A stretch of 49,336 nucleotides of DNA from Chara braunii (taxonomy: Eukaryota > Streptophyta > Charophyceae > Charales > Characeae), in NCBI GenBank assembly GCA_003427395.1, contig BFEA01000342.1:6476-55811 (forward strand), written 5' to 3'. Under the pieces are notes generated by a model, which was given only the letters and a program-made list of their open reading frames with translations, was not told where the DNA came from and did no database searches. The position numbers and the translations under genes are program-made. Of the stretch, positions 1 to 10,951 are shown piece by piece. Positions within the stretch are counted from its first letter, which is position 1. Each line of letters begins with the position of its first letter.

Positions 1-3000
1 GGAAAAAAAAAAAAAAAAAAAAAAAAGGAGAAGAAGAAAAAGAAGAAGAAGTTTCTCTTTCTTTCCACTCACCTCCTCTAGTATCTTGGAGTTGAAGTAT
101 CAATCTTGATGATGTCTCTCCTCACTTAGCTATGGCTCCCTTCTTTCTCACGCCCTTCTCATTCCTCCTCCTCAGTCCCTTCCTAATTGTGACAAACTCC
201 TATCACTATGGCTATGGAGTCCTCCCCTCTAAAAAAGCTAATGAGACTCTCTTTAGCCTTTCCTTCTTCCTCACAGCCTGGAGGCTATGGCGGATCACCT
301 TCCTAGGCCAGCCTCACTACCACCAACCTCTAGAGCTCCTCATACTAGCCCACAGTCTCCTCTAAGCTCCCAAACTGGCAGGGGTTCCCCTCGTCTTACT
401 TCAAGTGAGAGTGGTGTTCTCCCGGGTTCATGCCAACAACACGTACTTGCCTCAAGCAAATGTGAGAGTGGCAGACTGCTCCCTCAGCTTATGTAGGCTG
501 AAACCGGAGTGCCGGTCAGCCCATGGGCCTCTTCATGAGCCTCCAAGTAAACCGAGGTACCCTCAAGGCCAAATTCCACCACTAGGCCTCTTCAGGGGCA
601 CCCGAGCCTCATTTTGGCCAAGTACCTCTTGGCCTCCTCAAGCCTCCTCAAGCCTCCTTTTCCTTTTCAAATGCTGCCCCCTTTAGTCCAAATGTTGAAG
701 GGGCAGCCTTACTTGAAAGAAAAATGCCTTCTGGACCTTTTTCTCAATTTTCGTTGTTCCTATCCCAATTTGGGTAGACCGAGGTATTTTCCCATGCCTC
801 GGAGCAATCCCAGCCTTGAATCTTGCTGAGATCCAATTCTGAGCCCCTATGCTCACTTTTTCATTTTTTGGTGCATCTGACCTTCTTTTGGGGCCAAATG
901 CACAATTTCGGTTTTTTTCCTCCTTTGTTTCTTTCCTTTTTGGGCTGCCAACTCATTCCGGAGTTGGTCGTTTGAGCTGGCCCAAAAAACACGACCATAT
1001 GCTCTCCACCATAAGATCTGATCTTAGATCCATGACTCACAAAAAAAACGGTCAACTCCTTTTTGCATTTTTGTTCAATTTTGCTCTTTTTGATTCAAAT
1101 ATTGTTGAGATAATACCTCTGTAATCCGAATTGCCCTCCACAAAATCTAGAGGGATAAGGTCACAGTAGGGACTTGCCAGTCCCATCTGACCGACAAATT
1201 TTCCTCCACCCTTTTTCTCCCCTTTTGTCTCATTCATCCTCTTTTTTCTCTCATGTTTCTCTTTTTTTTTTTTTTAATTTGTTTTGTGTCAAGTGTCAAA
1301 CTGTTGTGCACTCTTTTTCTAGGCCTTAGGACCTCATTCAAGGCCAGATTCATGGCCAGCAGTTGGCTGTTGCAACTTGGATTGCAATAATGAAGCCCCC
1401 ATGCTCATGGGGGCTTCTGTTTCCCTCGTTTTCTCAATTTTGAGCCCCCTTGTGCTCCGATTTTTCCTTGACAACTTATTTTTTGCATAGAGTCCATTGA
1501 GGTTCTATCTTCTTGTGCCTTGCTGGTCCGAGATATCTCGGACTGCTGGGGAGCCCCTCCTTTGCTCCTTTACTCTCATTTTTGCCTCCTAGCACTCTCC
1601 CCATACGCTTTTTTAGTTTGCACTCACAGTGGCTAATATTTTCGACCGTCAAGTCCCCGCCATTCTCTCATGCCGATTCCATTTTCTAGTCCCGGCGGTG
1701 GTCCCGCCGACGTAAGTCTTAAATTTCAATTATTTTTGTTCGGGCCCATTCAGTCCCCGACATCATTCTCGGTGACGTCCCATTTTTATTTGGGGCTTCC
1801 TTGTCCCCGACAGCCCCAATCCCTTCTTTTCATGGGCCTCGAGTGCCGCAAGTATTCTAGGTCACGAGATCCACCATCTCGCGGCCCCCACTTACCGTCT
1901 TTACTTGCCCAAGCCAAATAAAAATTTTTCTAGTGTCTTGGATGAGCCAAGGCCCTTTTCCTTTTGGCCTAGGCCTCCCCATGGAGTCTGTTATTTCTCA
2001 GACTGCCATAATGGTTTATTCTCTAGTCTCATGGCCCTATAACAAACCTCCAACTGAAAGAAAATGAAGCGCCCAATTTTTAAGTGCATCCGGGCTGAAT
2101 ATTGGCTCCGGACGCACCAAACACATGTATTTTTCCTTCCCCACGCAGTCCGTTTGCAACTCGGACTGCAGTAGGGGTCAATTTCCTAGTCCCATCGCCC
2201 CACAACTTGCCCAAAACTGAACCAAAATGAAGTGGTCAATTTATAAGTGCATCCGGGCTCAATGTTGACTCCTTATGCACCAAAAACGTGCGTTTTCCTT
2301 CCCTTATGCAATCCGTTGTATCCCGGTTGCATGAAGGCTTAATTTTTCTTGATTTTCTTTGTAAAATAAAAAAAAAATCAAGATACTTTGTAACCGACAT
2401 ATGCCAGAATGAATCTGGTCACGGATGTATCACCCTAAGTGACCATTTTTTTGCCGTTAAGACCTTTTTCTCTTTTATTGTATTTTCTCTTTTCTTTTCT
2501 TTCATTTTTCCTCCATTTTCGGACAGTAGGGACCTGCCAGTCCCTGCTTGTGGCAGTCCCTACCGACGATCAACTCACTCACCCCTTTTGTCTTATTCCC
2601 CCACCTTTTTTTTTTTTTTTTTAGCATGCCAAGTGTCAAGTAGCCGTTAAGGTCTTTTCTAGGCCCTTCCTCTTAGTTTTGGCCGTTCTTATGCCCAAGG
2701 TGCAGTCCGCTGTATTTTGGACTGCAATTGAGGCTCCCTCATGCCCGAGGGAGCCTCCTCTTGCCTCTTTTTTTTCCACATTGTGGCACCCTTTGCTCCG
2801 ATTATCTTCCGGGGGCCTAATTTTCACATAAAGTCTCTCTAGGCTCCATTTTCTTCAAGGTAGCTGATCCGAGATATTTCAGATTGTTGCCATGCCTCCT
2901 CTCTTGCTCTTCTTTTGCTTTCCTTTTTGTTTTAGCCCTCCCGTTTACCTCCACTTGCACTAGTGGTGCTAATATTCTTGGTCGTCTAGATCTCGATCTC

Positions 3001-3765
3001 GATAGCACGCCTCGCCTTGGGCTTATTTTCTCATGGCTCTTCATAACTTTCCCTTGGGACATCACATGTCCCCGCCACTTGTCCCGTGCTAGTTCCCGAC
3101 ACTTGTCCTGCCGGTGGTCCCACCGGTACTTGATCCCAAAATGCCCTTATTTTTACTTAGTCTCTGATGGTCCCCCAAACTTTCCCTTGTGGTATCCCGG
3201 TTTCTCTTGGCACTTTCTTCCCTATGGCTTCCCCCAAACTTTCCCTTGTGGTGTCCCGGTTTCTCTTGGCACTTTTTTCCCCATGGCTGCCTCATTTCTA
3301 GTCTCTTTTTATGTCCCACCCGCTCTGGCCTCTCCGGTCGCGACCCTTTACTTGGCTCGTTGCCCTTCGACTCCTCTTATGCCGCATCCCGGTGACCTCC
3401 TTGACCCAAGCTATGCTCTCCTGTGCTGGTGCCTTGTTATTTTCTCGAACCCCTCAACTCTTTTCTTTCTGTGGTACGCAGCCCATGGCATTATTTTTTC
3501 CGGCGGTCCTTCTCCCTTCAGGAAAAATGGTCGTCTTTACTATTTTCCTGCGGCCCTTCGCCGCTTGCTATTCTGCTAGTTTCTTCTTGCTCCAGTGGTT
3601 CCGGCAGCCCATGACATTCTCTAGGTCCCTAGGAGCCGACACTTGTGTCTTTGGCCTTCCATCCTTTCCATCTCTCTCACCTCTGGTTTTCTCTGCTGTG
3701 CACAATTCTGCCATATACCATCTCTCAAGTGTCAGGACTTATCTCGGGACCCACCGGTCCCGATA
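1..3765 (-). repeat. Diverged LTR-family sequence, internally duplicated, left end outside window
   Basis: This pyrimidine-rich, ORF-poor stretch is a distant relative of the two LTRs at 17016-19666 and 36176-38864. Shared blocks include the CAGTCCG...CGGACTG hairpins, the 'AAGTGTCAA..TAGCCGTTAAGG' block (about 2627-2655), 'actagtggtgcta' (about 2960) and the run of 'cttagtc..tggtcccc' repeats (3150-3300). Its right terminus at about 3765 aligns with the LTR ends: the hairpin CGGGACC-CACC-GGTCCCG at 3745-3762, then GATA where the others have GACA. Left of about 1650 it does not continue collinearly with the LTRs. Instead 840-1650 resembles its own 2080-2990, so the stretch is two LTR modules in tandem. 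No left TG terminus was seen, so it may begin before the window. No credible gene lies inside it. Confidence 0.65.
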
Positions 3766-4736
3766 CCGGCGGCAGCGAGCGCATTTAGATCCAAAGGGGG
3801 AGGGGCATTCCTTATAGGCCTGCTTACACAGGCGGAGGATTTTGGTTCGATCGATTTCTGAACGGCATGCAGAACTGCATATATGAACCTGGAATCTGCG
3901 TGCGCATGCGATAACCGGTGTACACTACTGTGCATTGCTTAATTTCACTGGCCTCCTGCAAAGAACCTTGTTGTCACGTGACGTTGTTGTGTATTGCTGC
4001 ATTTTAGCTGTTATGGCAGCTAAAAATCACGAACTGTTGTTACTATGCCGCTACATACTTGCTAGAGCGTACCACAATGCTGCTTCGACGACACATTCGG
4101 TTGTTGTTGTTGATCTCCTGAGTAGGTTGTTGTTGCAGCAGCCCGGAAGCCGTATTGCCACCTATGACACTACAGACTGCAGTCCATTCAAGTAAAGTTA
4201 CCGTCTGATCAGTATTTGGGCTGCATCTACCGTAGACAACGACAGACTGTCGGGATTTCTGTATGTTGAAAATTGTTGTGGCGACTGTGACAAGTTTTTT
4301 TCAAGACTGCAATTGGCCGTTATTGCGGGGCCCTCAAGATCTGGGCAACAAGACCCTCTTCATGTAAGTCTAAGTCACCCCTTCTTGTATCTTGAGAGAT
4401 TGAGATTACTTTTCTGCCCTTCTTCCTCTCAGTCTAGTCTGTGGGATTTGCAACCCAGAACACTGCATCAAGGCCCTGTGGGGGTTTTACCCACCGACTG
4501 TGGGAGCTCTGTCTCTTGAGGCAGGAAACTCATAGGTAGGCCGACATAATCCCGTTAGAATCCCAAATGAACCCCTTCCTATACACACCCCGCGTCATCG
4601 TGTTTGTTTTTTTGACTGTTGTATATGTTTTGATTTTCTTTTTCAGGACTTCAACTAAATTGAAAGGTGAATCTACTATGCATGTTTAATTCATCTATCC
4701 GTGGCAAAAAGTCACGATCTTTGTATGCGATGATCT
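3766..4736. other. Unassigned sequence
   Basis: I see no gene or recognisable element here. It has short GTTGTT-type simple runs (about 4100-4135) and no long coding-like frame. The bases just after 3765 are CCGGC, which could be a target-site remnant of the LTR family to the left, but no matching left flank is in the window. Confidence 0.4.
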
Positions 4737-5240
4737 GAAATGGGGCTGGAGATGAGGTCATTCTCACTGATCCGGTCGCTTTGCTCGTTGCCTAAGATTT
4801 GAAATGAGGTTGGAGATGAGGTCATTCTAACTGATCTAGTCGCTTTGCTTGTTTGCCTGAGACTTGAAATAGGGCTGGAGATGAGGTCATTCTGACTGAT
4901 TCTGGCGCTTTGCTCGTTTGCGTAAGACTTGAAATGGGGCTCGAGATGAGGTCATTCTGACTGATTCGATCGCTTTGCTCGTTTGCCTAAGACTTGAAAT
5001 GGGGCTGGAGATGAGGTCATTCTTACTGATCCGGTCACTTTGCTCGTTTGCCTAAGACTTGAAATGAGGCTGGAGATGAAGTCATTTCAACTGATCCGGT
5101 CACTTTGCTCGTTTGCCTAAGACTTGAAATGAGGCTTAAAGTGAAGTCATTTCAACTGTTCCAGTCGCTTTGCTCGTTTGCCTAAGACTTGAAATAAGGC
5201 TGGAAGTGAAGTTGTTCCGACTGATTCGGTCGCTTTGCTA
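4737..5240. repeat. 65-bp minisatellite, 8 units
   Basis: Eight tandem units begin with GAAAT(G/A)(G/A)GGCT at 4737, 4801, 4866, 4931, 4996, 5061, 5126 and 5191. The spacing is 64 bp once and then 65 bp six times. Each unit continues with 'gagatgaggtcattct.actgatccggtcgctttgctcgtttgcctaagactt' with scattered substitutions, most of them transitions. The last two units are the most diverged ('aaagtgaag', 'ggaagtgaag'). 65 is not a multiple of three and no frame stays open, so the array is non-coding. Confidence 0.93.
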
Positions 5241-6679
5241 AGTTAGTTAGTTTTGCTTGTTGACAAACGTCAAACTCTTCTCCTTGTGATAATAGTTCAT
5301 GCAAGTGTGTTAGTGATTGCATGAGATTTGATTGAAAACAAGTTGGAAAGTTAAAGATTAATTAAAAGATAAGATACAAGACTCATGTTTTGAAGAAAAA
5401 AAGAGAGAAGTGTGATCATGACAAAGCAAAAGATGAAAACTTTCAATGAACGAACCCTCGATTTGAAATGGCTACATGAGTTGTTGACATGACATGCTTG
5501 CTGGCAATGCCTTGTCGGTTTTTTCAGTTTTGTCTGCTTTTGCTGCTTAGTAGGGTAGTCTGTCAGTGCTCGCCTTGTGTTTGAGCGATAGGCAGGTAGA
5601 TATCTACTTTTTTTTCCGCATTATCTATTTATGCATGGGTGCTTCGGTAAAACCTTGGCTAGCCTCTGAGTTAGTAGAAATTATGGGAGCCTCCTTCTCT
5701 TAGGGGAGATTCTGTCAAAATTCTTGCTAAAGATTCAAAGTTAGTCAAGATTCTGATATGTCAACTAGGTTAGGATCAGTTTAGTCGTTGGAGTCTGTAG
5801 GAATTATGAACGTCTTCCCTTCTAAAGGAACATCTGCCGAAATTTCTATTGAAACGAAAAAGTTAGTTTATTTTCAGACAGTTTCTGAGTCTTTAGTTTT
5901 CTTCTTAGATTTCTTCTAGTAAATATTTTTCGTGCACACCTCCCTAAAGGAGGTGCTTCCTAAATTTTAGTGATTTGCATATCGTTACTGGACGTTACCG
6001 CTAAGTAGTTTAGAGTGTGATACGGAGTTGAACTACGTTAACTCGACAAGCGATGTTTGCCTTGATTTTGTGACGCGGGTCATGGTTACCTACGAGTGTT
6101 CTCAAAGATCTTGAGCTTTATGAACTTCTACAATCAAATTGATAGCAGGTCGACTTGCAACTCAACTCCTACCCTCGTGATACCCACGCCCAGATGTTTG
6201 TGACCCCATAGGCGAAAGACATTTCCGTGTGAAAGAAATTCTCATATCCTTGGAACATGTCTTGAATGGCCATGCAAAAGTTGTAGGAATCAAAACAGGG
6301 GGGTATGTTTTTGTTGAGAGGGGTTCAGAAAGGGGCGTGAGGCACATGAACCTGGGAACAAAGGGGTTGACCACGTTTGTGGCACTTGTGTGTGGATTTC
6401 CGTTTGAACTTCATGTGTGTGTAGGTATGTATAGGAGCGAGGGTTCGCTCCTAAATTGAGGATGATATTGATGATTGAATGTAAAGTGTGAGTGACAAGA
6501 TTGAACTGAGGCTGTGAGAATGGCTCTTCCTGATTTCCTCAGAGACTTTCCCTTTTCGTTTTTCGTTTTCACTTCCTTCTGCCGCACGCACCTAGCGAAA
6601 AGGAAGGAGTAGTCGAGTGTAAGGTTCAACGCTCGGCGCTCAACCTTCAACCGGACTAAGGCTTAGTCCGGGTACGACG
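5241..6679. other. AT-rich unassigned sequence
   Basis: No gene is supported. Three loosely similar segments ('gttagtagaaattatgggagcctcc', 'gagtctgtaggaattatgaacgtcttcc' and the region near 5935) suggest very old internal repetition. A short open frame at 6229-6459 on the plus strand has no recognisable domain and I do not call it. Confidence 0.35.
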
Positions 6680-8220
6680 AATTGCTCGCTAACCTGAGGC
6701 TACCCCCTATTATCTTTCCACCGGGGAGTAACAAGCGAACCTCATCTTAAAAGGGCTTTGTTTTTTAGAGTATTGGTCGGACGTTAGTCGTGAGCCTCGA
6801 ATTCAAGGTCCTTATCCAGGACATCTTAGGCTCTAGTCCAGCACAAAAGGGTTTCCCCCATGAGCCGAACCTACGCCCCTTGCCTATCGTTACCCAATGC
6901 CTAAAAGATAGGGGTGCCGCAAGGGTTGAACGGCTTATCCTTCAGTCGTCCAATATCGTGAAGGAGTGTCCCTTCACGATATTTCGCTTTCGACACTTGA
7001 GTGTCGTACGCAACCCTGAAACCCATGCGAGGTTGCGCGGTTCTGGGTAATGCATGAAGCGTCGCCATGATAGTCGATCAAGTGAGTACATATGACTGAG
7101 CGTTATGGTCCCCTTTGAGCGTGCATTCTTTTTATGCAACTTTGCGCGAGCCTTGCTTAGACACTTAAGCTTCTTCTGAGTTATTGGTCATAACGTTTAA
7201 AAAAGGGACTAGGCTTTTCTGCTTGTTTGAGTTAGTTTTATTATTTTATTATTTTGTTGCGAGTCGCGTGGTTAAGCTGGGATGTTCTAGTCGAACGACG
7301 CCGAAACGCGCGTGGGAGATCAGCGCCCCGCACGATGGTTCGCGTACAGGTTCGAGCTAGGCGTGGACCACATGTACCCCTTATGCTACGACATACAAGA
7401 AACGACCTCGGTTGGGCTTCCTCCGTGATTGCATGTAAAAGCTTTTGCGAGTTGTTCAGGAACTCAGCGGGGATACGCCCACCTAAGGAATGGTGACAAC
7501 TCCCACGGGTGGAGGTAAGGTATACCTCGCGAGACCCTATCCTGTCGTAGGGACTCGATGGAGGTATACGTGGCGCACTCAGCCGAAGCGGCTTCGCCGC
7601 TTCCCCTTTCGTGAAGCGACTTGCGAATTTGCCAATCCTGCGTGGCACGGTCGGGAAGGTCCCCCTCCAGCGGACGAGAACCCCTCAACAGCGCACAAGA
7701 ACCCCTCAACCGCGTCATATCGGACTTTGGTAAGGGTTAGCCTCGTGCGTACCCCCACCGAGCTACTGATCCACGTCCGAGTGCTTGTACTTGGAGTCAG
7801 AGATGTGGACCAAGTGAGAGGGTTTTCATGCCCTATTTCGCACGGGGGTTACATAAGGCTAACGAGCAAATCAAACCCGCACGTGAATCGACACATGGGG
7901 CGCTAGTAGTATCCTTAACGCTGTCGGAGGGAGCGGTGTCCCTGCCCTCTGCTGTGTACGAGACTTCCTGCTCAGAGAAGGTTCGGGCCAAATGTATAAC
8001 ATCGAACTGTTTGTCTAGGGGAATTCTCGTTTTCAGGCCCGCAGCGTACCAGGGACATTTGGGTAGTATTCTGCCCACTCGACTTTCCACTGGTCCAAGC
8101 AGGCTCGGTGCCCTGCTCCGTAGCAGAAAACTACCGGCCTGAGGCCACGGTGTCCACCGGGTTCGCCCAGGGGTTCGAAGGCAGACAGGCCAGCCCTGTC
8201 CTTTCTATTGCGCGCCAGAT
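6680..8220. repeat. Older dispersed repeat, copy 1 (left part inverted)
   Basis: This copy is homologous to the split copy at 15290-17015/38865-38948. The segment 6680-7725 matches 15290-16720 only as its reverse complement. For example, the minus strand here encodes 'LHPWELSPFLRWAYPR' where the plus strand near 15420-15475 encodes 'LHLRELSPSLRWVYPRR'. The segment 7905-8215 matches 16755-17015 followed by 38865-38948 in direct orientation ('ggtccaagcaggctcggtgccctgct'). At 8134-8137 the uninterrupted CCGG marks the empty insertion site of the giant LTR element. No intact gene is visible. The mixed orientation means either an internal inversion or two fused fragments. Confidence 0.72.
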
Positions 8221-8989
8221 GCCTTTTCCTAAATTATGGGTCACGTATGCGCAGTTCATCTTAAAAAAAAAATAAAAAAAAATAAAAAATGAAAAGGAAA
8301 CTATGCGTCGGATCAGTGCTGATTGAAACCCTCGCTTTAATTCGAGGTAACTCAGTGGTTTTGGCCGCTGCGGCGTTACAAACCCTTTCTTTTTATAAAT
8401 ATTATTATTATTATCATTATTATTACTTTTCTTATTAAGTAGATTTTTTCAGACGCAACTTTCCTTTCGGCCTATCATTTCACGGGGACCAACGATTCTT
8501 TTTCAAACTGTGGTCGTCGTCTGACGGCTCAGACTGGCCAGACCTTTCGCTTCTACCCAGAGGCTAACTGATTCGGCTGGACACAACTTGGTAAGATCCC
8601 AAAAGGGGAGCACCCGCGACCGCGTTGGTAGGAGACTTATCACCTCCCTCGAAAGGTCATAAGCCCCCTCCTTGCCATCGGACACGGGTACCTATCAGGG
8701 GTAGTCTGAGGGTGCCTTTTTGAAGGGGAGAATGCGCCGACGGTATCCCGTTATGGGACCACAGCTTCGGGCCTGCAGTCACTTCATGACTAAGACGAAG
8801 CGATTAGTGGCTGAAAGCTGGAGCAGACACTATGACCGTTGGTGTCTTGCTTCACGCCCTCCTGTCTCTGTTTATTTTAATTTAATTAATTTTATTATTT
8901 TATGAATTACAGATTGTTAGAATACAGAACTCTGGGGGTTATTTGAATCCCTCATTCAGAAAACAGGGATCGTGGGCTATAAAGAGAAG
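8221..8989. other. A-rich tract, ATT microsatellite and unassigned sequence
   Basis: An A-rich run with scattered T (8262-8300) directly follows the repeat and could be a poly(A)-like tail or simple sequence. An (ATT)n/(ATC) microsatellite lies at about 8396-8426. No gene is supported between 8430 and 8990. Confidence 0.5.
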
Positions 8990-10102
8990 GAGGCGGTAGG
9001 GTTGCACTGTGTGCATGAGGCGTGCCCTCTTCAGTCTTAGAGCTAGGACACTGTACGCTACTAGCTGCTTCTATAGCGCCCTGCAAGTCCTGTGAGCATT
9101 CTAGTGGGTGACGTACTATTCCGGGCGGCGGGTTAGTGCTGCGTAGGGTCTGCGGCGCTAAGCCTGGCTATGGCGCGTAATGATGGCCTGCACGGCTATA
9201 GGCCAAACTGCTGGAAGTACGTTACACGCTGGTCCCCTATGTCTGGCGAAGGTCCCAGGATCACTACGATCCTGAATTACGGGGGAGTAGACGAGGCGAA
9301 GTTAAAAGTTACATGGAAGGAGCGGGAGCGGAGGAAATGAGAAGGGACCATAGACTGCAGTTGGCCGTCTCTGAGGCCAAAAACGGGTGAAACGGAGGAT
9401 GAGGAGAGATAGGGTCACGGTGGAGGTCCAAGTAACCATCGTGTACCATGAGGTTGAGACCTCGACAGACACTGTAGAACAGGAGCAGCGACACTTGGAC
9501 CACGACTCCGAAGCAGAAAGTGACCAGAGTGATCTGGCGGTCGAGACCTAGTCTTGGCACGGCGTAGATCAGATACAGAGAAACCACCCATGGACAGGAT
9601 CGGTAGAGGATGGCCGAGAGGCCAGTTCGGGATCAGCAGCGAGATTGAGAGCGGGCCCAGGGGATGCAGGACCATCGGAGCACGAGGCGCGTGGTGTGCG
9701 ACCCTGAGGTAACTCGACAAGAAAAAGAAACAAGGGTTCCGAGAGGCTACGACGTGAGCATGGACGGCACCGAGGGACACATGTAATGCAGGGGTGCGTA
9801 GCAGAGTGAGGGAGTCAACGTGAAGAGAGGGGTCGGTCGAGATAGGGAAGACAGAGTCGTTTCTGGAGGGATTTGGTTGACGTCATCTCGTAGAAGGGAC
9901 GCTTGCAGCTGCCTTGGAAGTTTTGTGCGCCAGAGACATGGGCCGCCGGTACGAATCTGGCGCAGGAAGAACCATAGTGCCCATTATACGTTCACCACGA
10001 CTAGTGTACTCGGGGCGTGCACATTATACATAGCGGTTATCTTAGTGTCTTCAGATGAGTGGTCAGAGCGCGGTGAGTGAGCCTTCGGCTGATGACTAGT
10101 TG
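8990..10102. other. Eroded sequence, one acidic coding-like frame
   Basis: On the plus strand a frame around 9380-9540 reads an acidic, Glu/Asp/Ser-rich stretch (for example 'DHDSEAESDQSDLAVET') before stops appear. This could be the remnant of a gag-like or other charged protein, but I find no diagnostic motif. The rest shows short open frames on both strands with no recognisable domain. Confidence 0.2.
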
Positions 10103-10951
10103 TTGGCGTTAGACTTCTACGAGCCAGTCATAATAAAGGGGGCTGGTACAAGAATAAAGAGAGCGTTGAGCCAGATGCTTAGACGAGGATGATCAGTTAG
10201 GAACACTGTCATGAAACAGGGCAAGAATGCGTACTGGGATCTCTGGGTTTTTGCCTGAGGGTTCCGTTTTTCTGGAATAGGCGAATGGAAAAGGGTATGT
10301 CTCACGTGTGTTACACACTTCATGCGCGAGCTAAAAGACAACGTGGCAGCTAATACACGAAGGAGAGAGAGAGAGGAGTTATAGGCTGCGGTGGGCACTA
10401 CTCACATCGGGCACGTTGTGCGCACAAATATCATACTGCGTTCTCTTCACTCCTCTAGACCGAGCAGGCTCGTTTGGCTTAAGAGGTCGTTAGCGTCGTC
10501 GCAGATCCCAAGAATAGTCGAGAGACGAGGCTCTTTATTGGCGGGTTCATGAACGGGCTTGGGCGATCAGGCCTCCTGGTTTTCTGGGATTGCGAGACTG
10601 TAGTCTACAGGCAATACCTGGCGACGACTCTGACCCCGGAGGTGGCTTCCTGCGGGCCTGCTTTCATTCTCCTCCCCTGATACGACTCTTCGTGAGAAAG
10701 GGGGGAAGAATGTGCATGGTATGCCGATCGAAAGAGGCATGCGGAGGCGTGCTCGCATATTGTCGTTGACGTCAACTGTTCTTTCCAAGCTAGCGGCCAT
10801 TCTCGATTGTCATCTGGGTTTCTACTATGATGGGCGTCGATCATTGTTAGACTGAGCCTCCACGACAGTGAAGGGACGACTCGCCTTCTTCGAGATGGGC
10901 CATGAGCTGCGTCCTAGCATGGTGGAGAGAATTGAAGCGTTGAGCAGATAA
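10103..10951 (+). pseudogene. Possible decayed coding tract, unknown product
   Basis: One plus-strand frame of 282 codons ends in TAA at 10949 and is interrupted by seven stops (five TGA, two TAG). A random frame of this length would be expected to hold about 13, so the depletion is modest. Some parts look protein-like ('KLAAILDCHLGFYYDGRR', 'GRLAFFEMGHELRPSMVER'). If real, most of the stops are of the CGA-to-TGA type expected from CpG deamination. I recognise no family. It may belong with the coding-like tracts at 13384-14750 as parts of one old element. Confidence 0.22.

Noticed and set aside
9309-9780. Minus-strand frames of 92 and 121 codons
   Set aside because: Pro/Ser/Leu-rich, no domain, and they oppose a plus-strand acidic frame; not supported as genes.
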